A stretch of 64,000 nucleotides of DNA from Muribaculum sp. An289. GTDB taxonomy: Bacteria; Bacteroidota; Bacteroidia; Bacteroidales; UBA932. Shown here in pieces: positions 15,575 through 24,348 of this stretch. Both the position numbers and the translations under genes were made by a program. Every line of letters starts with the position of its first letter. Positions within the stretch are counted from its first letter, which is position 1. The notes under the pieces were generated by a model. The model saw nothing but the letters and a program-made list of their open reading frames with translations. It did no database searches and was not told the origin of the DNA. The stretch covers positions 1 through 64,000 of the forward strand of contig NZ_NFIV01000002.1 in assembly GCF_002159555.1 (NCBI RefSeq). Direction: 5' to 3'.

Positions 15575-15721
15575 ATGTCGATAGAATCCGTGAGTTCCTC
15601 TTCCGGCCATTTTCGGCAGAGATGCTGTTTCTTTGCTCGCTTCAAAAAAGTTCCTTGTTTTACGAAAACTTCTTTCCGCGCTGAAGTTCTTTCCGCACTG
15701 AAGGTCGGCCTGATGCCGAGG

Positions 15722-17446
15722 CTATGGCCGTATTTCGGCTGCACCGCAGACCTCGGTGGATATTTCGCCTATCCAGCCCGCTTTGGCATTCACGCCCGTG
15801 CATATCTTGATGAAGTCGATGTATGCGAGCCTTGCCGGTTGGCCGTCGAAGGTTACAGCATCGCTGATTCTGAAACGGTTGGTACTTGCATTTCCTTCGG
15901 CCGATACCCCGTAGCCGTCGGCAATTCCGTCCCTGTCGACAGGACTGTAATTGTCGGCATATCCCCATTCGTATTCATGGTTTATCCAGTAGTTGGGGGA
16001 GGATTCCTCGGTATTTGGGGCGAGCCTTGTGCCTGTCAGAGTGTATGAGCCGGCCTTTACCCATCCGGGATAATAATAATCCTGCGTGTGTACCCCTGAA
16101 ATATAGTCTATGGTTCCGGTATTCCCGAGATTGTCTTCCCATTGTACCGGCATCTGCGGGGCCGATGGTCTGTAGTAAGTCACTTCATAGTCGTTAAGGG
16201 TTCCAGCTTTTCCGTATTCGCTTCCCTTCAGTTCGTACCAGATGTCATTCGGCAGGCCGTCCCCGTTTTCATCCTGCATCACCCAAACTATTCCGGGTTC
16301 TGAAGAACCCTGGTAGGAGTTTCCGGTAATGCCGAAATCGTAGTCTCCCGAATTTTCTATACTGTGGTCGAATCCTAAGACGATATATCCTCCGAAGCCG
16401 CCGAGCGAAACGTATTTTCCTTCACTCAGCCTGCTTTCGGCGTATGCTGTGGCTTCATCCATGGTTCCGGCATTGAAGTCCTCATTGATGAACTGTCCCG
16501 GTGCAGGCATGTATTCGTAAACTCTGTCCCACAGCAGATTTCCGGTGGCAGGCCTTTTATATGTGCCTTCAGGCGGGCATACTATGACTGCAAGTGTCTT
16601 GCTGACAGTCGTATATGAGTTAGACATCGTAATGACGGCCGTATATGTGTCCTGTTCCGAGGCAGTGTATTCCGGAGCGGTGAAAACATATTGCGGCGCA
16701 TCGGAAGACTGTACTTCCTCGCCATTTATTTTCCAGGTATAGACAGCGTCTTCCGCGTTCTTTATGCCGAAAGGCACAAGCCTGATGCGCCTGCCTGAGG
16801 AAACATAGTACGTATCTTTTTCGAAGTTCCATTCGAAAGGTATGTCGGCCGGGTCAAGCACATTGACTGTGAATGATTCGGAGTCGCTCCCGTCCTCATT
16901 GCCTACCGTGAGCGACATGGAATATGAGCCGATTCTTTCCCCTGTGAAAACATAACTCTTCTCCGAGGATACTTCTTTTCCGTCCAGAATCCATGAAAAT
17001 GCGGCGTTCTCACCGTTTTTCACGACAGGAACGATTTCAAGCGAGCCTCCGACAGGGATATTGTATCCCCCATCGGGAACATTCAGCGATATTACTGGAA
17101 CCTGCCGGCTTGCCACGTCTATGCGTATTTCTTCCGAATCGCTTCCGGAATTGTTCGTTACCGTCAGCATTATATAGACACTTCCTGGCTCTTCGAAGGT
17201 GTGCGAGAAGATTTTATCGGTTGATAGCAGAATCCCATCCGACTCCCATTCGAAAGAGGCGCCCTCGCCGTTTTCCACCGCAGGCTCTATCGTTATCTCC
17301 TTTCCGGCCTTTGCCGTGTAGATGCTTTCGGCAAATTTTATTACCGGAGGAAGGCCTCTCTTTTCGGTGCACGACAGTGACGTAAATACTGGAACGGACA
17401 GGAGCAAGGCCTTTATAATGAATGCTATGTGGTTTGACTGTTTCAT
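15722..17446 (-). CDS. PKD-repeat surface lipoprotein of the B12 locus
   Basis: A 574-aa protein with a lipoprotein signal (SLSC, Cys about 26). Three Ig/PKD-like repeats follow (about 30-115, 116-200 and 205-290), each with a W-centred strand (FEWESDGILLST, FSWILDGKEVSS, YTWKINGEEVQS) and a closing YTMSL/YIMLTV-type strand. The C-terminal 280 residues form a separate domain with an acidic metal-like loop (DENGDGLPNDIWYELKGSEY) and DRDGIADGYG. It is the last gene behind the cobalamin riboswitch, BtuB and the BtuG-like protein. I infer a surface-exposed role in binding cobalamin, a cobamide-bearing complex or a scaffold; no direct evidence. Confidence 0.75.
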   Translation of the reverse strand: MKQSNHIAFIIKALLLSVPVFTSLSCTEKRGLPPVIKFAESIYTAKAGKEITIEPAVENGEGASFEWESDGILLSTDKIFSHTFEEPGSVYIMLTVTNNSGSDSEEIRIDVASRQVPVISLNVPDGGYNIPVGGSLEIVPVVKNGENAAFSWILDGKEVSSEKSYVFTGERIGSYSMSLTVGNEDGSDSESFTVNVLDPADIPFEWNFEKDTYYVSSGRRIRLVPFGIKNAEDAVYTWKINGEEVQSSDAPQYVFTAPEYTASEQDTYTAVITMSNSYTTVSKTLAVIVCPPEGTYKRPATGNLLWDRVYEYMPAPGQFINEDFNAGTMDEATAYAESRLSEGKYVSLGGFGGYIVLGFDHSIENSGDYDFGITGNSYQGSSEPGIVWVMQDENGDGLPNDIWYELKGSEYGKAGTLNDYEVTYYRPSAPQMPVQWEDNLGNTGTIDYISGVHTQDYYYPGWVKAGSYTLTGTRLAPNTEESSPNYWINHEYEWGYADNYSPVDRDGIADGYGVSAEGNASTNRFRISDAVTFDGQPARLAYIDFIKICTGVNAKAGWIGEISTEVCGAAEIRP

Positions 17447-17530
17447 TTTTCTGTAATCGTATATTTTTTCTAAACGTATATTTCTGCTAATCGTATATTC
17501 CGGTAAACGTTTATAAATGTTTAAAAACGG

Positions 17531-18694
17531 TTATTTCAGGGAATGTGTGGTGAAAACGATGTGTGCTGGGATGTCCCCTGTCGTGACGGCCCATTTCCAG
17601 CGGCCGTCGAGGGTGAAGCAGTGGAGGGTTCCCGGGCTTACGTAATCCTTTGCATCCGTCACGAAAAATTCTCCTGAGCTGCGGTTTACGGCTATCCCGT
17701 ATGGAATCCTTATCTGGTTTTCCATGCCGTCTTTAATGAAATTGCGGGTTACGATGCTCTTTGTGGCCGTGTTCCATATCGCGTAAGATATTTCATTCCT
17801 GCCCGTAATGTAATTGTACTCGGAACTGATGACGAAGAGGGAGTCTCCGGCAAGCGCCATTGAGCTGTTGGGCAGGAGGTCGAGCGTATCCGTCACCCTG
17901 TCCGTCCGCGTATCGATTATGAAAGTCTTGGATTGGATGGTATAATGGTCTCCCCGCGAGGATACGTAAAGGTTTCCGTAATTGTCCGGCTCTATCTTGT
18001 CGAGGTTTATGCCGACGTTTATCTTGTACATTTCTTCGAATGTGTCGAGATTTATGACAGAAATAGTGCTGTCGTAATCCGGTGCCCGGTATCCGCCGGA
18101 ATTGGCGACATACAGTTTGTTCCCGACTACCGCCATTTCTTCGGGCTGGTAACCCACTATGCACGAATCGACTATCCGGAGCGAGGCCGTGTCTATCTTT
18201 GCGACGAAGCCTATCCTCGCATCGGTCGCTATTTCGACGGGCCCGGCGTATGCGCTTACGTATGCGTAGCCATCGTTGAACGCGACATAGCGGCAGTTAG
18301 GTATGGCTATTTTGGAAAGATGTTCGGCGGTAGAGGCATCCATGACCTCCACGTAGTTTGAACAGTTTATCACCGCCCACAGTTTCCCACCGTATATTTT
18401 CAGGTCGTTCCCGACATCGCCGAGGTCCTTCACTTCGTTGGGATTGCGTTCTCCGTAAATATTCCTGTGGTAGGTGCCGTCTTCATACCCGTAATAATCC
18501 AGGGAGGCCTTGTTGCTGCCCATATTCCCTTCGTTCAGCAGGAAAAACCCCCTTATGTCTCCGCTTATACTGTCCCACGGGTTTATGACGATTTCTTCGC
18601 CCGGCAGGATATAGTCCGGTTTCCTGCATGAGAAAACTACAAGCATTATCGCCGTGGCGGCGCATATTCTGATGAAACCTGTTTTCCTTCGCAT
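17531..18694 (-). CDS. btuG: BtuG-like surface cobalamin-binding beta-propeller
   Basis: A 387-aa lipoprotein (FSCRKPD, Cys23) with a YncE/DUF5074-type beta-propeller. Repeating blade segments include GKLWAVINCSNYVEVMDASTAEHLSKI, NKLYVANSGG and STISVINLDTFEEMYKI. In gut Bacteroides the family BtuG is a surface lipoprotein that binds vitamin B12 extremely tightly and caps the outer-membrane transporter BtuB. The assignment rests on fold type, lipoprotein signal and position directly after btuB under a cobalamin riboswitch. The gap to btuB is 83 nt and to the PKD gene 84 nt, so all three are probably one transcript repressed when B12 is plentiful. Confidence 0.85.
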   Translation of the reverse strand: MRRKTGFIRICAATAIMLVVFSCRKPDYILPGEEIVINPWDSISGDIRGFFLLNEGNMGSNKASLDYYGYEDGTYHRNIYGERNPNEVKDLGDVGNDLKIYGGKLWAVINCSNYVEVMDASTAEHLSKIAIPNCRYVAFNDGYAYVSAYAGPVEIATDARIGFVAKIDTASLRIVDSCIVGYQPEEMAVVGNKLYVANSGGYRAPDYDSTISVINLDTFEEMYKINVGINLDKIEPDNYGNLYVSSRGDHYTIQSKTFIIDTRTDRVTDTLDLLPNSSMALAGDSLFVISSEYNYITGRNEISYAIWNTATKSIVTRNFIKDGMENQIRIPYGIAVNRSSGEFFVTDAKDYVSPGTLHCFTLDGRWKWAVTTGDIPAHIVFTTHSLK

Positions 18695-18777
18695 TTTATA
18701 GTGTTCCTGTATAATGATTTTAAACTTAAACGTTTTTGCAATATCCGGTAAAATCAGTATGTGTTTTTATTTGAAAA

Positions 18778-20892
18778 TCAGAAACTCAGGCTCAGTGTCA
18801 GCCGGAAATTCGTCCCTGGCATCGGGTACCATTTGACTACTTCGTACTGCTGGTCGAATATGTTGTTCACGTCCAGGGCGGCCCCGAGTTCCATCCCGTG
18901 CGGCAGGGAGAAGGTCTTGGCAAGCGAAAGATCGCTGGTATACCAAGGCTGGATATAATTCACCGGTATGTTCCCTCCCAACATCCATCTTTCTCCGGTA
19001 TAGATGAAACTGTAGTTGAGGCTCCAGGTCCTGTATGTGCAGTTAAGCACCGCCGAACCGCTGTGTACCGGGACGTACGGAATCTGGTCTCCGTAATGGT
19101 CCTCCACTCCGGGCCCGAAGTCCCCGCCTTTCTTCTCTTCGGTAAAATCCTGGGCCTTCTGGAACGTGTACGAGAGCCTTGCCGTAATCCCTACTTCCCC
19201 GAATCTGAACGAAGGCGCCAGGCTTACGTCCACGCCACGTATTTCAACATATCCGAGGTTTACCATGGTCCAAACCAGCTGGTTGGAAGTCGGGGTGGCT
19301 ATGATTTTGTCCTTCACTGTGTTGTAATACCCGTCCGCACTTGCTTCGATGCCGGCGAACACGCCTTTCGCGAAGCCCTTCCTGTATGCGATTCCCAAAT
19401 CGTACTGGTCCGTGTATTCGGGCTTCAGGTTCCTGCTTCCCGCCTGGACGTAATAAAGGTCGTTGAATGTCGGCATCCGAAATATTTTCTTATAGAATGC
19501 CCTGAATGTCAGGTCCGTCTTTTTCCACGGCCTGTATGAAACCACTGCCGCAGGGGCGAAGATGTTCTTGTCTTTTGCCGGTTCTATGTCCTTGCGTTTG
19601 CCCATGTCGTGTACGTACGTGTAGAGCAGGCTTGCCTGCAAATCCAGTCCGCAGTCGAGGTTGAACGATGTCGCGAGCGCGGCAAGCCCGGTAATCCTCC
19701 GCGGCTGTATGAAGTTGGCATTGAACATGTCGCTTCCTTTCGCATCGAGGCTGTTCCATTGCAGGTCCGCTGAAATGTTGATATGCCAGAAGTAGAACGG
19801 GGAAAACAGGTGCGAGGTGGTAAAATACAGTTCCTGCTGCCAGTAGTGGTTGTCCATCGGCTGCACCGTGCTTTCCGGCGGCATTACGTAGTTCATGTAA
19901 TCGTTGGAATACTTGGCCCTGAAGCGGTAGCTGTACGATTTGCTGACCGTCTGTGTCAGGGAAGATTGCAGGAAAATGTTCCTGTCCTTCTGCCTGTCTT
20001 CGTTCAGCAGCGATATTCCGTAGTCCTCCTTTACCGCCGCTCCCGGATAGCCCCTGTCCGAGTTGTAAAAATATATTTTCGCATCCCAGTCGCCTCCCCT
20101 GATTTTTCCGAATACGGCGGCTTCGGCCCTTATCGAGAACACGTCCCCGTTCCGCCGCACTTCGGTGGTGTCGTATCCGCCTCCGTCAGGTCCTGTCTTG
20201 CTGTAACGGAATTTATACCTTCCGGAAGTGTTCATCACTTCGGCGTTTACTGAAGTGCTTATGCTTTCACTGATTTTATGGTCCCAGGTGAACGAACCGT
20301 CTATGAGGTCGAAGGACCCTGTCCTTATCTTAAAATTGAAATTGTAGTTTTTGTCCGTGAAAACAGGCCGTCTGCTCGTCATGTAAAAGGCTGCCGCGGA
20401 AGCAAAATCCTTTGCCGACTGGAAAATGTCGCTCTTCTGTCCGTTATATACCGAAACGGCTTCCATGTTGTCCAAAGAAAATTTTCCGAGGTCTACCGTC
20501 CCGTTCTGTGCGTTCCCTATCTGTATCCCGTCATAGAAGACACCGACATGCTGGCTCCCGAGGCTTCTGACATTGATGGTCTTGAGGCCTCCGATGCCCC
20601 CGTAGTCCTTGATCTGCACTCCCGAAAAATATCTGAGGGCATCGGTGACTGAGTTGCTCCCGAGCCTTTTCAGCTGCTCTCCCCTCAAAGTCTGTGACGG
20701 GATTATTTCTGTTCTCCTGACGGCGGTCAATGTTGCCTGCCCTAAAGTGTCCGTCACGATTGCGAGGCTGTCGGGAAACGGATACTCCTGCATGCCGTCG
20801 TCAAGTGGCGCACGCATCGGGGCGGCTCCGGTGGCGGCCGCTGTCCAGAAAAATATGATTGCCGATAATAATACTGTCTTCTTCATTGCCAT
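18778..20892 (-). CDS. btuB: TonB-dependent cobalamin receptor BtuB
   Basis: A 704-aa outer-membrane receptor: signal peptide (about 1-23), plug domain (about 40-170; GSNSVTDALRYFSGVQIKDYGG, SLGSQHVGVFYDGIQIGNAQNG) and a 22-strand barrel ending in F. A TonB-box-like segment lies after the signal (TLGQATLTAVRRTEI). Imports cobalamin to the periplasm with TonB energy. Start choice: ATG at 20892 (MAMKKT) or 20886 (MKKT); the longer frame to 20952 runs into the riboswitch. The cobalamin riboswitch 59 nt upstream identifies the substrate. No btuCDF genes occur in this window. Confidence 0.92.
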   Translation of the reverse strand: MAMKKTVLLSAIIFFWTAAATGAAPMRAPLDDGMQEYPFPDSLAIVTDTLGQATLTAVRRTEIIPSQTLRGEQLKRLGSNSVTDALRYFSGVQIKDYGGIGGLKTINVRSLGSQHVGVFYDGIQIGNAQNGTVDLGKFSLDNMEAVSVYNGQKSDIFQSAKDFASAAAFYMTSRRPVFTDKNYNFNFKIRTGSFDLIDGSFTWDHKISESISTSVNAEVMNTSGRYKFRYSKTGPDGGGYDTTEVRRNGDVFSIRAEAAVFGKIRGGDWDAKIYFYNSDRGYPGAAVKEDYGISLLNEDRQKDRNIFLQSSLTQTVSKSYSYRFRAKYSNDYMNYVMPPESTVQPMDNHYWQQELYFTTSHLFSPFYFWHINISADLQWNSLDAKGSDMFNANFIQPRRITGLAALATSFNLDCGLDLQASLLYTYVHDMGKRKDIEPAKDKNIFAPAAVVSYRPWKKTDLTFRAFYKKIFRMPTFNDLYYVQAGSRNLKPEYTDQYDLGIAYRKGFAKGVFAGIEASADGYYNTVKDKIIATPTSNQLVWTMVNLGYVEIRGVDVSLAPSFRFGEVGITARLSYTFQKAQDFTEEKKGGDFGPGVEDHYGDQIPYVPVHSGSAVLNCTYRTWSLNYSFIYTGERWMLGGNIPVNYIQPWYTSDLSLAKTFSLPHGMELGAALDVNNIFDQQYEVVKWYPMPGTNFRLTLSLSF

Positions 20893-20950
20893 TATCCTTT
20901 CCCATTCTCCGCAGGAATCACGAAACCGTACATACGGTCTCTGAACAAAC

Positions 20951-21132
20951 ATGCAACGGCAGGTCTCCTGGCTCGTCCCGGCCGCAACGCCTTCCCATCG
21001 TTCTGACAGTGGCTGTCGAGTGTGCGGCCTTGCCCTTTTGCAGGGCGGGACTTACAGTAGCGGGAACTGCATCCGGATTTCACGGATTTCCCTTTTATTC
21101 GGCGACTCCGGCCGGAGCCTCCGAAACCGTTA
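20951..21132 (-). promoter_or_regulatory. cobalamin (AdoCbl) riboswitch
   Basis: Read on the minus strand, the conserved cobalamin aptamer blocks occur in order: GGGAAATCCGTGAAATCCGG, then GCAGTTCCCGCTACTGTAA, then the P-stem CCCGCCCTGCAAAAGGGC, then GCCACTGTC...GGGAAGGC and the B12 box GAGCCAGGAGACCTGCC at about 20977-20961. It sits in the leader of btuB, so B12 binding should shut off btuB and probably the two downstream lipoprotein genes, by hiding the ribosome site or ending transcription. Confidence 0.96.
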
Positions 21133-21138
21133 CGGTGG

Positions 21139-21170
21139 GCAAAGATATGCAAAAATGCAATAATGAACAA
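21139..21170 (-). promoter_or_regulatory. promoter of the cobalamin uptake operon
   Basis: On the minus strand TTG (21170-21168), a 20-nt spacer, TATCTTTGC (21147-21139). The predicted start near 21132 coincides with the first base-paired segment of the riboswitch. Confidence 0.75.
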
Positions 21171-21256
21171 AAATTTCAAACGGCTTCTCAAAAGTCCGGA
21201 ATAATTTCGCATATTTGCATGAATATTCCTTAATCGTGATTATTCCTTTTATTTTT

Positions 21257-22255
21257 ATGATGATGAAGAACGGACATTTTTTGAAATTGCTGGATTTCAC
21301 GCCTGAAGAAATCCTGCATTTGGTGGACCTGGCGGAGGCCTTCAAAAGGGACAAGGCCGCCGGTGTGATGCCTAAACATCTGGAAGGCAAGAATTTTGCC
21401 CTCATTTTCGAGAAAGATTCCACGAGGACCCGCTGTTCATTCGAAGTGGCGGCAAACGACCTCGGAGCACATACGACCTATCTCGGCCCTTCGGGTTCCC
21501 AGATAGGAAAGAAAGAGAGTATCCCGGATACGGCAAGGGTGCTCGGAAGCATGTATGACGGCATAGCTTACAGGGGTTTCGGCCAGGATAGGGTAGAGGC
21601 TCTGGCAAAATATGCCGGAGTGCCTGTCTGGAACGCGCTTACCAACGAATCGCATCCTACGCAGATTCTTGCGGATTTGCTGACGATGCGGGAGGCTTCC
21701 GGCCGGCAGTTCCGCGGGATGAAGTTCTGCTATCTCGGCGATGCCCGCTACAACATGGCCAATTCACTGATGGTCGGCATGGCCAAGATGGGGGTTGATT
21801 TCAGGATAGCGGCGCCGCAAGGTTTCTTCCCGGACAGCCGTCTTGTTGCGGAATGCCGCCGGATAGCTGACACCACCGGAGCGAGGATAACCGTAACGGA
21901 CAATGTGGACGAGGCCGTGAAGGGCTGCGATTTCCTCTATACCGATGTCTGGGTGTCGATGGGAGAGCCGTGGGAGGCCTGGGAAGAGCGCATATCTCTG
22001 ATGCTCCCTTATCAGGTCAATGCGGCCGTAATGTCGAAATGCCAGAATCCGGACGTCAAGTTCATGCACTGTCTTCCTGCATTCCACAATCTGGAAACCG
22101 AGACAGGAAGGAAGGTGTACGAACGCTTCGGCGTATCCGAGCTCGAAGTTACCGAAGAAGTATTCGAGAGTCCTGCCTCGATTGTATTCCAGGAAGCGGG
22201 AAACAGGATGCATACCATAAAGGCGGTGATGGCGGCCTCGATAGCCGGGTTATAG
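21257..22255 (+). CDS. argF: ornithine carbamoyltransferase
   Basis: Forms citrulline from ornithine and carbamoyl phosphate for arginine synthesis (or the reverse in the deiminase pathway), cytoplasmic trimer. A 332-aa protein with the carbamoyl-phosphate motif STRTR (about 54-58), HPTQ (about 133-136), the ornithine-specific SMG loop in [15 protein letters not shown] and the catalytic HCLPAFHN (about 272-279). The SMG loop argues for ornithine rather than N-acetyl- or N-succinylornithine, the substrates of the variant many Bacteroidota use. Three consecutive in-frame ATGs (21257, 21260, 21263) make the exact start uncertain. No other arginine genes are adjacent. A hairpin terminator follows. 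Confidence 0.92.
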   Translation: MMMKNGHFLKLLDFTPEEILHLVDLAEAFKRDKAAGVMPKHLEGKNFALIFEKDSTRTRCSFEVAANDLGAHTTYLGPSGSQIGKKESIPDTARVLGSMYDGIAYRGFGQDRVEALAKYAGVPVWNALTNESHPTQILADLLTMREASGRQFRGMKFCYLGDARYNMANSLMVGMAKMGVDFRIAAPQGFFPDSRLVAECRRIADTTGARITVTDNVDEAVKGCDFLYTDVWVSMGEPWEAWEERISLMLPYQVNAAVMSKCQNPDVKFMHCLPAFHNLETETGRKVYERFGVSELEVTEEVFESPASIVFQEAGNRMHTIKAVMAASIAGL

Positions 22256-22288
22256 GAGAGGTCACAGTAATATTTTTACACATAATGA

Positions 22289-22320
22289 GGATGCCCGGTG
22301 TTTCGGGCATCCATTTTGTT
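22289..22320 (+). terminator. terminator after argF
   Basis: GGATGCCCG (22289-22297), loop GTGTTT, CGGGCATCC (22304-22312), then ATTTTGTT. It lies between argF and uvrB, so uvrB probably has its own start or depends on read-through. Confidence 0.7.
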
Positions 22321-22334
22321 CTATCGCACAGTCT

Positions 22335-24338
22335 ATGGATTTCAAGATCAATTCAGCATACAAGCCTGCCGGAGACCAGCCCCAGGCAATCGAGCAGATA
22401 ACAAGGCTCCTTGGGGACGGGGCCGATGCCGTTACCTTGCTCGGCGTTACCGGCTCGGGGAAGACCTTTACCATGGCCAATGTGATAGAGCGCATGAAAA
22501 GGCCGGCCCTCATCCTTAGCCACAACAAGACACTTGCAGCGCAGCTTTACGGCGAATTCAAGTCATTTTTCCCGGATAACGCCGTGGAATATTTTGTTTC
22601 ATATTACGATTATTATCAGCCGGAAGCGTACATACCGACAACCGATACCTATATTGAAAAGGACCTCAGTATAAACGAGGAGATAGAGAAACTCCGCCTT
22701 TCCGCCACGTCCGCCCTGCTTTCCGGCCGCCGGGACGTGATTGTGATTTCGAGCGTGTCGTGCCTTTACGGCATAGGCAACCCGGAGGATTTCCATGCGC
22801 AGATGGTTTCCGTACGCAGGGGCGACAACATTTCACGCAACAAATTGCTGTATTCTTTGGTGGATGCACTTTACAGCCGTACCGAAGGCGAGTTTACGAG
22901 GGGAAGTTTCCGGGTGAAGGGCGATGTCGTGGATATTTTCCCGGCTTACGGCGACTATGCCTACAGGATCGAGTTTTTTGGGGACGAAGTCGAGGAAATC
23001 AGCATGATAGAGCCGGTCACTTCGATGAAAATCGATACCTTGGAGCAGGCCGTAATCTTTCCGGCAAACAATTTCGTGACTACCAAGGAACGTTCCATAA
23101 AGGCCGTATCCCAGATTCAGGATGACTTGCAGAAACGTTACGGATATTTTATGGAAATCGGAAAGTCGCATGAGGCCAACAGGCTGAAACAGAGGGTAGA
23201 ATATGATTTGGAAATGATTAAGGAGATGGGCTATTGCCCGGGGATTGAAAATTATTCCCGCTATTTCGACGGACGTGCCGAAGGAATGCGTCCGTTCTGC
23301 CTCATAGACTATTTTCCCGACGATTTCCTTACATTCATAGATGAATCGCATGTCACCCTTCCGCAGATAAGGGCTATGTTCGGCGGTGACCATTCGCGCA
23401 AGAACATTCTCATCGATTACGGCTTCCGTCTCCCGGCCGCTGCCGATAACAGGCCGTTGAAGTTCGAGGAATTCGAGGAAATCACGGGTCAGACAATCTA
23501 CGTCAGCGCGACTCCGGGGGATTATGAGCTGGAGAAAACCGGCGGTGTCATTGTCGAGCAGGTCGTAAGGCCTACCGGACTTCTCGACCCGCCGATAGAG
23601 GTAAGGCCGATTAAAAACCAGATTGACGACCTGATGGAAGAAATCCAGTTGCGCATGGAGAGGAACGAGCGCGTGCTTGTCACCACTCTGACGAAGAGGA
23701 TGGCTGAAGAACTTGACAAATATCTGAACCGTGCGGGCGTGAGGTCGCGTTACATACACTCGGACGTGGATACTCTGGAAAGGGTGGAAATCATAGAGGA
23801 CTTCAAGGCGGGCAGCTTTGACGTGCTTGTCGGGGTTAATCTCCTGAGGGAAGGCCTCGACATCCCTTCGGTATCGCTTGTGGCCATCCTCGATGCCGAC
23901 AAGGAAGGCTTTCTGAGAAGCGGCCGCTCGCTGACACAGACGGCAGGCCGGGCGGCGAGGAATGTAAACGGCCTTGTAATAATGTATGCCGATACCATAA
24001 CCGGTTCCATGAAGGAGACCATAGACGAGACTAACCGCCGCCGCGAGAAACAGCTGGCCTACAACAAAGAGCACGGCATTACGCCGAAGCAGGTCGAAAC
24101 TAAGATGAATTCCCTTGTAGCCGCATCTTCTTCGAAGTCCCAGAGGGCCTACTGGCAACTTGACGAAGCACCTTCGCTTTTGAATGATCCGGTGCTGTCG
24201 AAAATGAGCCGTGCAGAACTGGAAGAGGCCGTACAGGCGGCAAAACAGAAAATGGAAGAGGCGGCCAAAAACCTCGATTTCGTCAGTGCGGCGAAATTCA
24301 GGGACGAGATGTGGAAAATCAAGGACATGATTAATTGA
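22335..24338 (+). CDS. uvrB: excinuclease ABC subunit B
   Basis: Damage-verification helicase of nucleotide excision repair; it receives DNA from UvrA and recruits UvrC. A 667-aa protein of normal length. Walker A GVTGSGKT is at 37-44, the DNA-opening beta-hairpin region YYDYYQPEAYIPTTDTYIEK at about 93-112, DESH at about 337-340, and helicase motifs VLVTTLTKRMAE and QTAGRAARN later. A C-terminal UVR coiled coil (about 627-662) binds UvrC or UvrA. First gene of uvrB-rel-uvrA; the next gene starts 10 nt after the stop. Confidence 0.97.
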   Translation: MDFKINSAYKPAGDQPQAIEQITRLLGDGADAVTLLGVTGSGKTFTMANVIERMKRPALILSHNKTLAAQLYGEFKSFFPDNAVEYFVSYYDYYQPEAYIPTTDTYIEKDLSINEEIEKLRLSATSALLSGRRDVIVISSVSCLYGIGNPEDFHAQMVSVRRGDNISRNKLLYSLVDALYSRTEGEFTRGSFRVKGDVVDIFPAYGDYAYRIEFFGDEVEEISMIEPVTSMKIDTLEQAVIFPANNFVTTKERSIKAVSQIQDDLQKRYGYFMEIGKSHEANRLKQRVEYDLEMIKEMGYCPGIENYSRYFDGRAEGMRPFCLIDYFPDDFLTFIDESHVTLPQIRAMFGGDHSRKNILIDYGFRLPAAADNRPLKFEEFEEITGQTIYVSATPGDYELEKTGGVIVEQVVRPTGLLDPPIEVRPIKNQIDDLMEEIQLRMERNERVLVTTLTKRMAEELDKYLNRAGVRSRYIHSDVDTLERVEIIEDFKAGSFDVLVGVNLLREGLDIPSVSLVAILDADKEGFLRSGRSLTQTAGRAARNVNGLVIMYADTITGSMKETIDETNRRREKQLAYNKEHGITPKQVETKMNSLVAASSSKSQRAYWQLDEAPSLLNDPVLSKMSRAELEEAVQAAKQKMEEAAKNLDFVSAAKFRDEMWKIKDMIN

Positions 24339-24348
24339 TGCAGGAACG

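Noticed and set aside
22833-24158. 441-codon frame antisense to uvrB
   Set aside because: Shadow frame of a GC-rich conserved gene; no recognisable protein features.
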